Origin: Collinsella aerofaciens
Lineage (GTDB): Bacteria > Actinomycetota > Coriobacteriia > Coriobacteriales > Coriobacteriaceae
Length of the DNA: 64,000 nucleotides
Direction of reading: 5' to 3'
NCBI RefSeq assembly: GCF_902364945.1
Contig: NZ_CABJFS010000005.1
Location: 105,942-169,941, forward strand
The translations under genes and the position numbers were made by a program. This document shows positions 7,460 to 15,862 of this stretch, piece after piece; the stretch's first letter is position 1, and each line of letters opens with the position of its first letter. A model generated the notes under the pieces. It was given only the letters and a program-made list of their open reading frames with translations. It searched no databases and was not told where the DNA came from.

Positions 7460-8859
7460 TTAACGGTCGTTTCGTTGCCGATATGAAGTCGCCCCGCACC
7501 CCCGATAACGAGGAGCCGGCTGCCGAGCGCGCCTGCGACTTCCGCCCCGTCGACAAGGGCTTCACCGAGGAGATGGCGCTGGCTGAGGCCGAGCGCTGCC
7601 TCAACTGCAAGAAGCCGTTCTGTGTTGAGGGCTGCCCCGTCAACATCAACATCCCCCGCTTTATCGAGCAGATCCGCGCGAAGGACTTCGGCGGCGCTCT
7701 CGATACCATCCGCGAGGACTCCATGCTTCCCGCCATCTGCGGCCGCGTCTGCCCGCAGGAGAACCAGTGCGAGGGCAAGTGCATCCGTGGCAAGAAGTCC
7801 GAGCCCGTGGCCATCGGCCAGCTCGAGCGCTTCCTGGGTGACCGCCCCGAGCTCGCTTCCACGCCCAAGATGGCTCCCAAGAACGGCAAGAAGGTCGCCG
7901 TCGTCGGCTCCGGCCCGTCCGGCATCACCTGCGCCGGCGAGCTCGCCCGCAACGGCTTTGACGTCACCGTCTTCGAGGCATTCTTCACCGGCGGCGGCGT
8001 GCTGGTCTACGGCATCCCCGAGTTCCGTCTGCCCAAGGCAGTCGTCAAGCGCGAGATTGACGGCCTGGAGGACATGGGCGTCAAGTTTGAGTACAACTCC
8101 GTCGTGGGTAACATGGCCACGGCCGAGGAGCTGTTCGAGCAGGGCTTCGACGCCATCTACGTGGCGACCGGCGCTGGCCTGCCCAAGTTCCTCAACGTCC
8201 CCGGCGAGAACCTGCCCAACGTCTTCTTCGCGAACGAGTACCTCACCCGCGTGAACCTGATGAAGGCCAACAAGTTCCCCGAGTACGACACCCCCACCAA
8301 GCACGGCAAGAACGTCGTCGTCTTTGGTGGCGGCAACGTGGCTATGGACGCCGTCCGTACCGCCAAGCGCCTGGGCGCCGAGCACGCCATCATCGCTTAC
8401 CGCCGTACCGAGGACGAGATGCCCTGCCGTCGCGCCGAGCTGCACCATGCTAAGGCCGAGGGCGTCGAGGTTCTGCCGCTCGTCTCCCCGCTCGAGTTTG
8501 TCGCTGGCGAGGACGGCTCCGTGTGCGCCGTCAAGGTCCAGAAGATGGAGCTCGGCGAGCCCGACGAGTCCGGCCGTCGTCGCCCGGTGCCCATCGAGGG
8601 CGCCATCGAGGAGATCCCCTGCGACGTCGCGATCTCGGCTATCGGCACCAACGCCAACCCCTTCGCTGCCAAGATCGGCGGCAAGATGGAGCTCAACAAG
8701 TGGGGCTACATCGTCGCCGACGAGGAGACCGGCCAGACCACCGATCCCCGCATCTGGGCCGGCGGCGACATCGTCACCGGTGCCGCTACGGTCATTCTGG
8801 CGATGGGCGCCGGCAAGAAGGCCGCCGCTTCCATCACCAAGAGCCTGCTGGGCGAGTAA
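7450..8859 (+). CDS. NfnB/GltD-like NADPH-dependent oxidoreductase (glutamate synthase small-subunit family)
   Basis: The 469-residue flavoprotein partners the NfnA-like subunit. The N terminus holds two cysteine clusters typical of 4Fe-4S sites (CLNCKKPFCVEGCP near residue 40 and CGRVCPQENQCEGKC near residue 98). An FAD-binding Rossmann motif follows (VAVVGSGPSGITCA near 150), then an NADPH-binding motif (VVVFGGGNVAMDAVRTAKRL near 290). GltD proteins share this fold, but there is no large glutamate synthase subunit nearby, and the tight coupling to an NfnA-like gene argues for an NfnAB or SudAB complex. A terminator and a GGGACAG-loop hairpin follow. Confidence 0.9.
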   Translation: MPLVNGRFVADMKSPRTPDNEEPAAERACDFRPVDKGFTEEMALAEAERCLNCKKPFCVEGCPVNINIPRFIEQIRAKDFGGALDTIREDSMLPAICGRVCPQENQCEGKCIRGKKSEPVAIGQLERFLGDRPELASTPKMAPKNGKKVAVVGSGPSGITCAGELARNGFDVTVFEAFFTGGGVLVYGIPEFRLPKAVVKREIDGLEDMGVKFEYNSVVGNMATAEELFEQGFDAIYVATGAGLPKFLNVPGENLPNVFFANEYLTRVNLMKANKFPEYDTPTKHGKNVVVFGGGNVAMDAVRTAKRLGAEHAIIAYRRTEDEMPCRRAELHHAKAEGVEVLPLVSPLEFVAGEDGSVCAVKVQKMELGEPDESGRRRPVPIEGAIEEIPCDVAISAIGTNANPFAAKIGGKMELNKWGYIVADEETGQTTDPRIWAGGDIVTGAATVILAMGAGKKAAASITKSLLGE

Positions 8860-8887
8860 TCACCTACAGCGCTCGCCATCAAACGGC

Positions 8888-8926
8888 AAAGTCCCCGTCG
8901 AGCACACGCCCGGCGGGGACTTTTTT
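8888..8926 (+). terminator. Terminator after the NfnB-like gene
   Basis: AAAGTCCCCG pairs with CGGGGACTTT (8888-8897, 8914-8923) and runs into TTTTTT. Confidence 0.8.
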
Positions 8927-8938
8927 CTATGCCGGCCG

Positions 8939-8983
8939 CCCCAACCACCACGATGGGGACAGGCACCTTTGTGGTGGTTGGGG
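8939..8983. repeat. GGGACAG-loop hairpin, copy with 13-bp stem
   Basis: A perfect 13-bp stem (CCCCAACCACCAC, 8939-8951, with 8971-8983) encloses the loop GATGGGGACAGGCACCTTT. Nearly the same loop occurs at 59893-59911. It sits between convergent genes. Confidence 0.75.
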
Positions 8984-9001
8984 ACTTGCCCGGTCGTTTT
9001 G

Positions 9002-9056
9002 TCTCAATCTGTAACAGTTAGAGGCTAAATATCCCGCTTGGTGTTACAGATTGAGA
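9002..9056. repeat. 14-bp perfect inverted repeat with 27-nt loop
   Basis: TCTCAATCTGTAAC (9002-9015) pairs perfectly with 9043-9056. The loop lacks the GGGACAG core, so this is a different element, placed between two convergent genes just before the surface-protein stop codon. It has no T run, so it is a weak terminator candidate. Confidence 0.55.
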
Positions 9057-9093
9057 TTGTGCTGAAGCCGAGGATGGGCGCCGTCGCCAAAAC

Positions 9094-10278
9094 CTAACGC
9101 TTGCGGCGCTTGGTCGCAGCGATGCCTGCCGCGGCAACGGTTGCGCCGGCGATGCCCAGGGCGGCGACCGTCATCGCGGCGCTATCGCCCGAGGCGGCCA
9201 GGGCGGTGTCGGCTTTCTCGGCCGGAGCGGCCTTGGCGACCGTTTTGGTCACCGTAATCGTCTTAGCTGACGTTACGGCAGGCTTGACCTCCGGTTTGAC
9301 CCCCGGCTTCTGCTCGGGCTTCACCTCGGGCTTCACCTCGGGCTTGACCTCGGGCTGCGGCGCCGGCATCTCCGGGTCGACCGGGACCGGCTTAGCCTCG
9401 GGCGTAAACGTCAGGTCGGTGATTAGCCATAGCGTACGGAACAAGCCGGGAACAGGCGCATGCTCGCTTGCCTTATCCACCCGATAACTGCACTCCACGC
9501 CATTGACCATCAGTTTAATGTTAGACGTAAAGAAGAAATCCCACGCCGGCTTAAAGTACAGGCCATAGCGATAGGTCACACCAGATTTAAAAGCGTCGAT
9601 GTGGTTGGTGATTTTCCGGTCCCAGAATATATCGGAGTTCACTTCACTGCCATCGCTGCCCGTCCAGAACTCACACTGAAGAATGGAGTTCGAGCCCGCC
9701 GGAGTGTCTGCCGTAAAGTCCGGTTTATCGCCCGCCCTAAAGATGGTGGTGGCGTCGTCAATCTCGATAACGTCGATAGTTTGCCAATCATCAACCGGCT
9801 GCTCGCACAGCATATTGGCCGCATTGGGCGCAAACACGCCATCGACGGTCTTATCTGTCACGTCGGTCACACCATGCGACGTAATGGCGTCGTTTGCCGG
9901 CGCGGCGGCGTTGTCGCTGGGATTGTTTTGTTCAGCGGGTGCCGCATTGTTAGACTCATCGGCGGCGTCAGCCGGAGTCGTCTGCTGAGGTTCGGCGACA
10001 GTTTGTGCCGCCAGAGCAGCGTCGGTTGCAGGCGTGGTCGCCGGAGCCGCATCCTCCGCAACTGCCGGCGTCACCAGAGCTGCGGCAACCTCGCCCGTCG
10101 CGGCGGCGGAATCCGCGCACTCGGTCGCGAGCGCCACGCTCGGCAGCAGTAGCTGGACGATCATGAGTGCGCACGCACCGACGCTGGCAATCTTCACGCC
10201 CACGCAACGCCAAGTACCGTGAACGAGCGAGCAAGCGCGCTCGCGCTGGGTTTGCTTATCAAAGTGGCTTCCGTTCAT
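9094..10278 (-). CDS. Secreted, wall-anchored surface protein with EVKP-repeat stalk
   Basis: The predicted protein has 394 residues. The start at ATG 10278 has GGGAGG six bases upstream. A signal peptide (VGVKIASVGACALM...LLLPSVALA) ends near residue 50. An Ala/Thr/Pro-rich region follows, then a domain of about 140 residues (with ...IEIDDATTIFRAGDKPDFTA...) that resembles small beta domains of gut surface proteins but that I cannot name. A stalk of EVKP-type repeats precedes a C-terminal anchor: LAASGD, a hydrophobic helix and KRRKR. LAASGD resembles the LAxTG signal of class E sortases with Ser replacing Thr. The signal peptide closely matches that of the next gene, so the two look like a tandem duplicate with divergent ectodomains. 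Confidence 0.75.
   Translation of the reverse strand: MNGSHFDKQTQRERACSLVHGTWRCVGVKIASVGACALMIVQLLLPSVALATECADSAAATGEVAAALVTPAVAEDAAPATTPATDAALAAQTVAEPQQTTPADAADESNNAAPAEQNNPSDNAAAPANDAITSHGVTDVTDKTVDGVFAPNAANMLCEQPVDDWQTIDVIEIDDATTIFRAGDKPDFTADTPAGSNSILQCEFWTGSDGSEVNSDIFWDRKITNHIDAFKSGVTYRYGLYFKPAWDFFFTSNIKLMVNGVECSYRVDKASEHAPVPGLFRTLWLITDLTFTPEAKPVPVDPEMPAPQPEVKPEVKPEVKPEQKPGVKPEVKPAVTSAKTITVTKTVAKAAPAEKADTALAASGDSAAMTVAALGIAGATVAAAGIAATKRRKR
9284..9357 (-). repeat. 12-bp coding repeats (EVKP stalk)
   Basis: Several near-identical units of the type GGGCTTGACCTC/GGGCTTCACCTC encode PEVKPEVKPEQKP. These spacer repeats lift surface domains away from the wall and could change in number by slippage. 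Confidence 0.7.
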
Positions 10279-10305
10279 AACGGCCTCCCTAATCGAAGGA
10301 TTAAC

Positions 10306-10339
10306 GCCACTACAAAGGCGCCTGTCCCTTTGCGGTGGT
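10306..10339. repeat. GGGACAG-loop hairpin upstream of the surface-protein gene
   Basis: CCAC and GTGG ends enclose ACAAAGGCGCCTGTCCCTTTG. The core GGGACAG is present on the minus strand. It lies about 30 bp upstream of the start codon, in the likely 5' untranslated or promoter region. Confidence 0.55.
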
Positions 10340-10483
10340 CCTGTACAACCAAGATGCGCCAAATGGCCCCGTACGCCTAGGTTCGTACATGCGAGCCCAG
10401 GCTGTTACCTACGAAAATACAAAAAGCTGCCGCGAAGACACTTATGCCCACACAGCGGATAAAAATGGCTGTGAAAGCTAATG

Positions 10484-12103
10484 CTAGCTGCTGCGGCGCT
10501 TGGACGCGACGAAGCCGGCGCCGATGACGGACGCACCGGCAATGCCGAGGGCTGCCGCCGCCATCGCAGCGTTGTCGCCTGTGGCAGCCAGAACACCGGA
10601 AGCGTTTTTGGCGCCGGCGGCAGTCTTGGTCGTAACGGTCTTGGTGACCGCCGTGGCGGTCTTTACGTCCTTGTCTACGGACTTGAGGCCAGGCTTCTGC
10701 TCGGGATTGGGTATGGGGTCGGGATCGGGCTCCGGCGTCGGCTCTGGATCGGGCGTCGGCTCCGGCTCCTGTCCGTCTCCAAAATCAATCACTACATCAT
10801 GGGCGACCTCAGCAGAACCGACGATATCCGTAATGGCAGACGAACCGGCAACACCGACGACCTGCCCGTTCTGGGAGCTCGGCCATTTCCCCGTATCGAC
10901 AACCTTTTTCACATCGCGCACGGCACCGTCCGTCGGAGTCGTAATCATCGCGTTTCCTCGTAAATCGATCATCGCGGCACGGAACAGCGTCGCAGTCGCG
11001 TCGTTGCAGTTGATCGCATAGATTCCCGCAGTCGCGCCCGAGGCCTCAATCTTCGATTTGCGAATCTTGATACGAGGCGTTTCCGACCCGGTGTTTGCCT
11101 CTGCCATGATTCCAAAACTTTGATTGCGGACGGCATCGATGCCGTTTGCAGCAGACAGGCTTCGAGACGTAAGATTCGACTCCTCGACAAGCATCCACAC
11201 CGCACCGCTTTGCGAACGCGCGCTGATGCCCGCCGAGAGCGAAGCCGCACTGCCGGCGGAAAGCGCGACATCGGCTCTGTTGACGATTTTCATGAGGGTA
11301 TTCTTTTTGATACCGACCGTATTGATGCACACGGAAACCTGCCAGGCATCGGCTGTCTTGATCGACAGGTTGGCGGCATCGATCGTGACGTCGCCCCCGT
11401 GCACGGAGACATAATCCGGTTCTTCCTGCTCGCCTTCCTGAGCAGCGTGTCTACTGGGAAGGTTATCGGCAAAGATACCGTAGGTGCCCACCGTTGGACG
11501 CCAAGATCCTTCCGCCGATTTTGCCTCGATTTTGACATCGGCGCCCTTATCGATCGTCACGCTGCCGGCCGTCGCGCGAATGCCCGTCGCACTGTTCACT
11601 GCGCCCGAAGCCGTCACGTTGACGTTGGCGCCGCTGATGGTCACATCGCCACCCGCATTGCCGTCGCCTTCCGCCGCAATCACATCGGTCTGGGCCGTCG
11701 CATTAAGGGTGCCGTCGCCGGTAATGGCAAGGTTGCCGTTCTTGGCAGCAATAGCGCTCTGACCGGCATCGGCCGTGATGGTGTTGGTGCCCGCCACATC
11801 GATGGTGAGGTTGCCCTGAGCGCTGATGCCGGTACCGTCGTAGCCGTTGAGCTTCATGTCGTTAGCGCCATCCCAGGACCAGGTTCCCGCATCGTCGCCG
11901 GCGGCAGTGCCCGCGTCGTACTGCGTGCCGCCCACGTTGACCCAGTCGGCGGCGAGCGCCACGCTCGGCAGCAGCAGCTGGCCGGCCATGAGCGCGCAAG
12001 CCCCCGCGCAGGCAAGCTTGGCGCCCACGCGACGCCACGTTCCATGAGAGAGCGCGCACGAGCAGCCGTGGTCGATTGGGTTGTCATGGATTTGCTTTCG
12101 CAT
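10484..12103 (-). CDS. Secreted, wall-anchored surface protein with carbohydrate-binding-like repeats
   Basis: The predicted protein has 539 residues from ATG 12103, preceded by AAGGAGG. The signal peptide (VGAKLACAGACALM...LLLPSVALA) nearly matches that of the neighbouring surface gene. The ectodomain has repeated strands such as LTIDVAGTNTITAD, LAITGDGTLNATA and VTISGANVNVTAS, with alternating Gly and Asn. This suggests a right-handed beta-helix like the carbohydrate-binding DUF4353 family of gut bacteria. A Pro/Glu/Asp stalk (PEPTPDPEP) leads to LAATGD, a hydrophobic helix and KRRSS. LAATG fits the LAxTG motif used by class E sortases. Ligand unknown. Confidence 0.78.
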   Translation of the reverse strand: MRKQIHDNPIDHGCSCALSHGTWRRVGAKLACAGACALMAGQLLLPSVALAADWVNVGGTQYDAGTAAGDDAGTWSWDGANDMKLNGYDGTGISAQGNLTIDVAGTNTITADAGQSAIAAKNGNLAITGDGTLNATAQTDVIAAEGDGNAGGDVTISGANVNVTASGAVNSATGIRATAGSVTIDKGADVKIEAKSAEGSWRPTVGTYGIFADNLPSRHAAQEGEQEEPDYVSVHGGDVTIDAANLSIKTADAWQVSVCINTVGIKKNTLMKIVNRADVALSAGSAASLSAGISARSQSGAVWMLVEESNLTSRSLSAANGIDAVRNQSFGIMAEANTGSETPRIKIRKSKIEASGATAGIYAINCNDATATLFRAAMIDLRGNAMITTPTDGAVRDVKKVVDTGKWPSSQNGQVVGVAGSSAITDIVGSAEVAHDVVIDFGDGQEPEPTPDPEPTPEPDPDPIPNPEQKPGLKSVDKDVKTATAVTKTVTTKTAAGAKNASGVLAATGDNAAMAAAALGIAGASVIGAGFVASKRRSS

Positions 12104-12320
12104 GTGAGCCTCCTTGTCGTAAGGGGTGCTTCTATAACACCATGTTACGGGAAGATATCCGGATCCTGGGACACAAATTCTCATGTGGCGCACCTGCCAG
12201 CGCAAAAGGCAACGAGCATGCAATTGGCAAGCGCACCCCGCCCCCCACGAAAGGCCTGCCCCCTACCGTCATGGTCTACAATCGAGGGCACGATTGTTCC
12301 GTCCACCCAAAGGACCGTCC

Positions 12321-13724
12321 TTGAACCTGAGTAAGCCTAAAATCAACGCGCTTCTGGCACTTGCGCTCTTTACCTTTGTCTTTCTTGCCGCCGAGTTTCG
12401 ATTCGACATCAATGTCGGGCTACTCACCGGTGCCGAACGCGTTGTGCTCGCACAGGGCTTTATCCTGGACGCCAGCGTGATCGGCTTTATCGGATATGCG
12501 CCGCTGCTCGGGCTCGCACAGCGCAAAGGCCGGCCTCAGGCAGTTGTCAGCGCCGCCGTCCCCATCGCCATCTTGGGGTTGACTCAGATTCAGTCCCCCA
12601 CGAGCCCGCTTGCGCTCGAGATCCTGGGATGCCTCGCATTCCTCGGACTCGGCCTACTGGGCGGCGCGGCACACCATGCCTTCGCAACGACATTCCAAGA
12701 CGATCCCAAGCTCGCCACCGGTGCGGGAGCAGCCTATGCCGCGGGCATCCTGATGCAGTTCGCCATCAACCTGCTCAATTGCGGTGGCATCGTCGAGCTC
12801 ATCATTCTTGGCGCGGCAACGATCGCCATCTCTGCCCTCAGCGTCGTTCCCCAAAAGGCTGCCGAGAGCTCCAGCCCCGCCATCAATCCCTTTGTTGAGC
12901 CATCGCACGCCCTTGCCAAGCAGGCGTGTTGGAGCATCGCGCTCGTCCTGATTCTTGCCTGCTTGTTCTCGACCCTCGACAACGTGGTCACGCTCCCCAA
13001 CGCCCACGGCACCATTGCCGTGCAAACATGGCCGCGCCTCTTTTTGGCGGCGAGCGGCCTTGCCGCCGGCATTATCTTTGATCTTGCCGAGCGCCGATAC
13101 ATGGGACTTGTCATGCTCGGCATCGCCGTGCTCTCGACCATTTCCATCCTGGCCGTGGAAGCCGGCGCCGATCCCAACCTGGGCCTTGTCGTCTTTTACC
13201 TGAGCTCGGGCTTTTTCGTCACGTTCTTTACCGCCACGTTTACTCAGCTGGCACCGCGCATGCACGTGCCCGCCTTCTGGGCCGGCATGGGCCGTGCGGC
13301 CAATAACGTGTGCGCGTTCACCACGTCGGGCGTCTCGCTTGCGCTTGTGACCTCTGGCAACGTCGCCCTCATCATGATTGGCGCGGTCGTGCTTCTCGTC
13401 GCCGCCTGCGCAGCATTCGTGGCAGCCGGCTTGTTCCGCCTGCCCCAAACCGAGCAGGAGCGCGAACATCAACAGCTTGCCGAGGAGGCACTGGCAGCAC
13501 CGAGTATCGAGGAGCAGCGTCAGGTCTTCATCGTCAACCACGCTCTCACCCCGCGCGAAGTCGACGTGCTCATAGCCGTGACCCAGGATGAACGCCCGCT
13601 CAAGCAGATCGCCGAGGAGCTCGGCATCTCGATGCGCATGGTACAGCGCCACCTGAGCTCCATTTATCAAAAGACCGACACGCAGACGCGCGCCGGTCTC
13701 ACCAAGGCCTTTCCCTCGGCCTAA
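12321..13724 (+). CDS. LuxR-family regulator with multi-pass membrane N terminus
   Basis: The 467-residue protein has about twelve hydrophobic segments over residues 1-380, arranged like an MFS transporter. A C-terminal LuxR/GerE helix-turn-helix (LTPREVDVLIAVTQDE...IAEELGISMRMVQRHLSSIYQKT) spans about 405-467. This architecture is expanded in Coriobacteriia, where the membrane part is thought to sense a ligand and the DNA-binding domain to act on nearby genes. The start is taken as TTG 12321, because AAAGGA lies six bases upstream and no ATG in frame fits. It is divergent from the surface-protein gene at 12103, a plausible target. No ligand can be inferred. Confidence 0.88.
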   Translation: MNLSKPKINALLALALFTFVFLAAEFRFDINVGLLTGAERVVLAQGFILDASVIGFIGYAPLLGLAQRKGRPQAVVSAAVPIAILGLTQIQSPTSPLALEILGCLAFLGLGLLGGAAHHAFATTFQDDPKLATGAGAAYAAGILMQFAINLLNCGGIVELIILGAATIAISALSVVPQKAAESSSPAINPFVEPSHALAKQACWSIALVLILACLFSTLDNVVTLPNAHGTIAVQTWPRLFLAASGLAAGIIFDLAERRYMGLVMLGIAVLSTISILAVEAGADPNLGLVVFYLSSGFFVTFFTATFTQLAPRMHVPAFWAGMGRAANNVCAFTTSGVSLALVTSGNVALIMIGAVVLLVAACAAFVAAGLFRLPQTEQEREHQQLAEEALAAPSIEEQRQVFIVNHALTPREVDVLIAVTQDERPLKQIAEELGISMRMVQRHLSSIYQKTDTQTRAGLTKAFPSA

Positions 13725-13729
13725 AACAA

Positions 13730-13770
13730 AAACCACCACAAAGGTGCCCGTGTCCCCCTTGTGGTGGTTT
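13730..13770. repeat. GGGACAG-type hairpin between convergent genes
   Basis: AAACCACCAC (13730-13739) pairs perfectly with 13761-13770. The 21-nt loop reads on the minus strand AAGGGGGACACGGGCACCTTT, a variant of the family core. It separates the LuxR gene from the convergent cytidylate-kinase-like gene and may terminate both. Confidence 0.65.
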
Positions 13771-13776
13771 GGTCGG

Positions 13777-14400
13777 TTAGTCTTCGAGCTGCGCTACTTT
13801 GTAGCGGTAGGCAGCGGCGATAACGTCTTTGCAGCCCTCGCGGCCCAGCTTGGCGCGGTTGACGACGATGTCCTTACCGCTCGTCATCTTCCACTTGCCG
13901 GCGCTATAGCGCTTATAGAACGCCTCGCGCGCCTTCTGCTGCTGCTTGACCAGCTTGGCGCCCTTCTTTTTGTTAAGGCCACGCTTCTTGCGCACAATCT
14001 CGACGCGATCCTCAAAGGGTGCGGTCACCAACACAGCAATGTGGTTGGGGTTGTTACGCAGCAGATAATCGGACAGACGACCCTCGATAATGCAGCTCTC
14101 GGTCTCGCCCAGGTCCAAGATCACCTGGCTCATCTTTTGGAACAACTTATCCGAGTACGAACGCGCATCGTAGCGGTCGGGCAGAAACGCCATGTTCTCC
14201 ACAGCCAGACGCTCGTCGTAGGCGGCCATCTTATCGAGCGACTCGCCCGCGCGCAGCGACGCACGCACCAGCAGCTCGTTGTCATACAGCGGAATCCCCA
14301 ACTCGTCGGCAAGCATGCGACCAATCTCGTGGCCCTCGGCGCCAAAGTCGCGCGCGATGGAAATGACCACAGGATTCTTCTTATTCTCCAGATCGCTCAT
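13777..14400 (-). CDS. Cytidylate kinase-like family protein
   Basis: The 207-residue protein begins with a P-loop-like motif (ISIARDFGAEGHEIGRMLA) in which Ala-Glu-Gly replaces the usual Gly-Gly-Gly/Gly-Ser, as in the cytidylate_kin2 family (PF13189) found next to transporters and regulators in gut bacteria. A basic segment near residues 150-165 (KKRGLNKKKGAKLVKQQQKARE) is also typical. True nucleotide kinase activity is unproven for this family. ATG 14400 has AAAGGA upstream; a longer frame lacks a ribosome site. It lies downstream of the amino-acid transporter genes in the same direction, separated by a GGGACAG hairpin. Confidence 0.75.
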   Translation of the reverse strand: MSDLENKKNPVVISIARDFGAEGHEIGRMLADELGIPLYDNELLVRASLRAGESLDKMAAYDERLAVENMAFLPDRYDARSYSDKLFQKMSQVILDLGETESCIIEGRLSDYLLRNNPNHIAVLVTAPFEDRVEIVRKKRGLNKKKGAKLVKQQQKAREAFYKRYSAGKWKMTSGKDIVVNRAKLGREGCKDVIAAAYRYKVAQLED

Positions 14401-14416
14401 CGCGATTCCTTTCTCT

Positions 14417-14447
14417 ATGTGACAAAGGGGCTGTCCCTTTGCCACAT
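14417..14447. repeat. GGGACAG-loop hairpin between transporter and kinase-like genes
   Basis: ATGTG and CACAT ends plus CAAAGGG/CCCTTTG enclose the core (minus strand GGGACAGCCCC). It overlaps the region just upstream of the kinase-like start codon and could uncouple the two genes. Confidence 0.6.
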
Positions 14448-14448
14448 T

Positions 14449-15087
14449 CTACGCTGCCACCATTCGCCTCTGATATGCCCTCACCAGCAGCGAGATACCA
14501 AAGTTGAGCACAAAGTACATCGCAAACACCAGGCCGTAGAGCATAAGCACCTGCGACAGATCGATCGCGTGGGCCATCACAACATTTGCCGTGTACATGA
14601 GCTCGGCCACGTTAATGCCCGAAAGATACGAGCTGTCCTTGATGACGGTCGTGCACTGGCTAAACAGCGCCGGGATGATTGTCTTAAACGTCTGCGGCAG
14701 AATGATGTAGCGCATGGTGGCAAAGAAGCCAAAGCCCTGGCTCTGCGCTGCCTCAAACTGGCCGCGCGGAATCGAGTTGAGGCCGCCGCGCACAATCTCG
14801 GCCATAACAGCGCTGGTAAACAGCGTAAAGGCGATGGTCGAAATCACAATGTCCAAACCCTGCACCGTAAAGTAGATAAACAGGATCCACAGCAGGTTCG
14901 GCGTGCAGCGGAACAGCTCGATATAGGCGCTCACCAAAATACGGAACGGACGGGGCGCATAGCTCTTAACGAGCGCCAGCACCGTGCCAAAGATGAGCGA
15001 GAAAAAGATCGACAGTACCGAGATCTCAATGGTCTTAACAAAGCCGCCCCAAATGTAGAGCAGGTTGGTCGCGTTGAAGATTTCCAT
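14449..15087 (-). CDS. Polar amino-acid ABC transporter, permease subunit
   Basis: This 212-residue inner-membrane protein belongs to the His/Glu/Gln permease family. It has about five membrane helices and the coupling loop EAAQSQGFGFFATMRYIILPQ near residue 115, which docks on the ATPase. It starts three bases after the second permease gene ends, so the two are one transcript and probably form a heterodimer. It is the last transporter gene in the ATPase, binding protein, permease, permease operon read on the minus strand. Confidence 0.9.
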   Translation of the reverse strand: MEIFNATNLLYIWGGFVKTIEISVLSIFFSLIFGTVLALVKSYAPRPFRILVSAYIELFRCTPNLLWILFIYFTVQGLDIVISTIAFTLFTSAVMAEIVRGGLNSIPRGQFEAAQSQGFGFFATMRYIILPQTFKTIIPALFSQCTTVIKDSSYLSGINVAELMYTANVVMAHAIDLSQVLMLYGLVFAMYFVLNFGISLLVRAYQRRMVAA

Positions 15088-15090
15088 GCG

Positions 15091-15837
15091 CTAGGCCTCC
15101 TCTACGTTGTCGAGTCCCAGCTCGGCCAGGCTCACGCCGCGCGGACGCTCCTTGGAGCGGCGCTCGAGCCACTGCACCAGCATGGCGAGCGGAAAGCAGA
15201 TGATGAAATACATAAGGCAGCAGACGATGTATCCCTGCAGGTACCCGTACAGACTCACAAAGTTGTCGGAACGGTACATAAGGTCGCCGCCGGCCACAAG
15301 CGCCAGCACCGACGTGTTCTTGACTAGGTTGAGTGCCTGGTTACACAGCGGCGGCAGAATGATCTTGAACGTCTGGGGCAGCACGATGTACCAGTAGGCC
15401 TGCGCACGGGTGAAGCCCTGGCTCTGGGCCGCCTCCATCTGACCGCGCGGAACCGCCTCGATACCGGTGCGGATGACCTCGGAAATGTAGGCCGCGTGAT
15501 ACAGGCCCACACCCAAGAAGCCCAGCACGAACGGCGCAATGCGCACCGGCTGGTCGGCACCGGTTATGGCCTGCAAAAACTGCGGACCGGCCATGTACAT
15601 AAAGAGCACCTGCACGGGCAACGGGGTGTTCTGGTAAAACTCCACGTACACGCGGCTTATGGCGCGCAGCACGCGCGAGCGAGTGGTAGAGAACACGCCC
15701 AGCAGCGTGCCCAGCACCAGCGACAGCAGCAGGCCGGCAACGACCACTTGCAGCGTCACGCCAAAGCCCTCCCAGAAGGGCCCCATGTTTTGAAATGTCG
15801 TCGACCAACGGTCGGCGTCAAATAATCCTTCGAGCAT
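15091..15837 (-). CDS. Polar amino-acid ABC transporter, permease subunit
   Basis: The 248-residue permease starts at ATG 15837, preceded by AAGGAAGGA; a longer frame is unsupported. It has about five membrane helices and the ATPase-coupling loop EAAQSQGFTRAQAYWYIVLPQ. The N-terminal part resembles the GltJ/GlnP class. It pairs with the downstream permease as the translocation pore. The binding-protein gene lies 26 bp upstream. Confidence 0.9.
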   Translation of the reverse strand: MLEGLFDADRWSTTFQNMGPFWEGFGVTLQVVVAGLLLSLVLGTLLGVFSTTRSRVLRAISRVYVEFYQNTPLPVQVLFMYMAGPQFLQAITGADQPVRIAPFVLGFLGVGLYHAAYISEVIRTGIEAVPRGQMEAAQSQGFTRAQAYWYIVLPQTFKIILPPLCNQALNLVKNTSVLALVAGGDLMYRSDNFVSLYGYLQGYIVCCLMYFIICFPLAMLVQWLERRSKERPRGVSLAELGLDNVEEA

Positions 15838-15862
15838 TTGATTCCTTCCTTGGACGATGCGC

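Noticed and set aside
7450..8859. Glutamate synthase small subunit (gltD)
   Set aside because: The fold matches, but no large glutamate synthase subunit is near and the 10-bp overlap with an NfnA-like gene favours an NfnB-type role.
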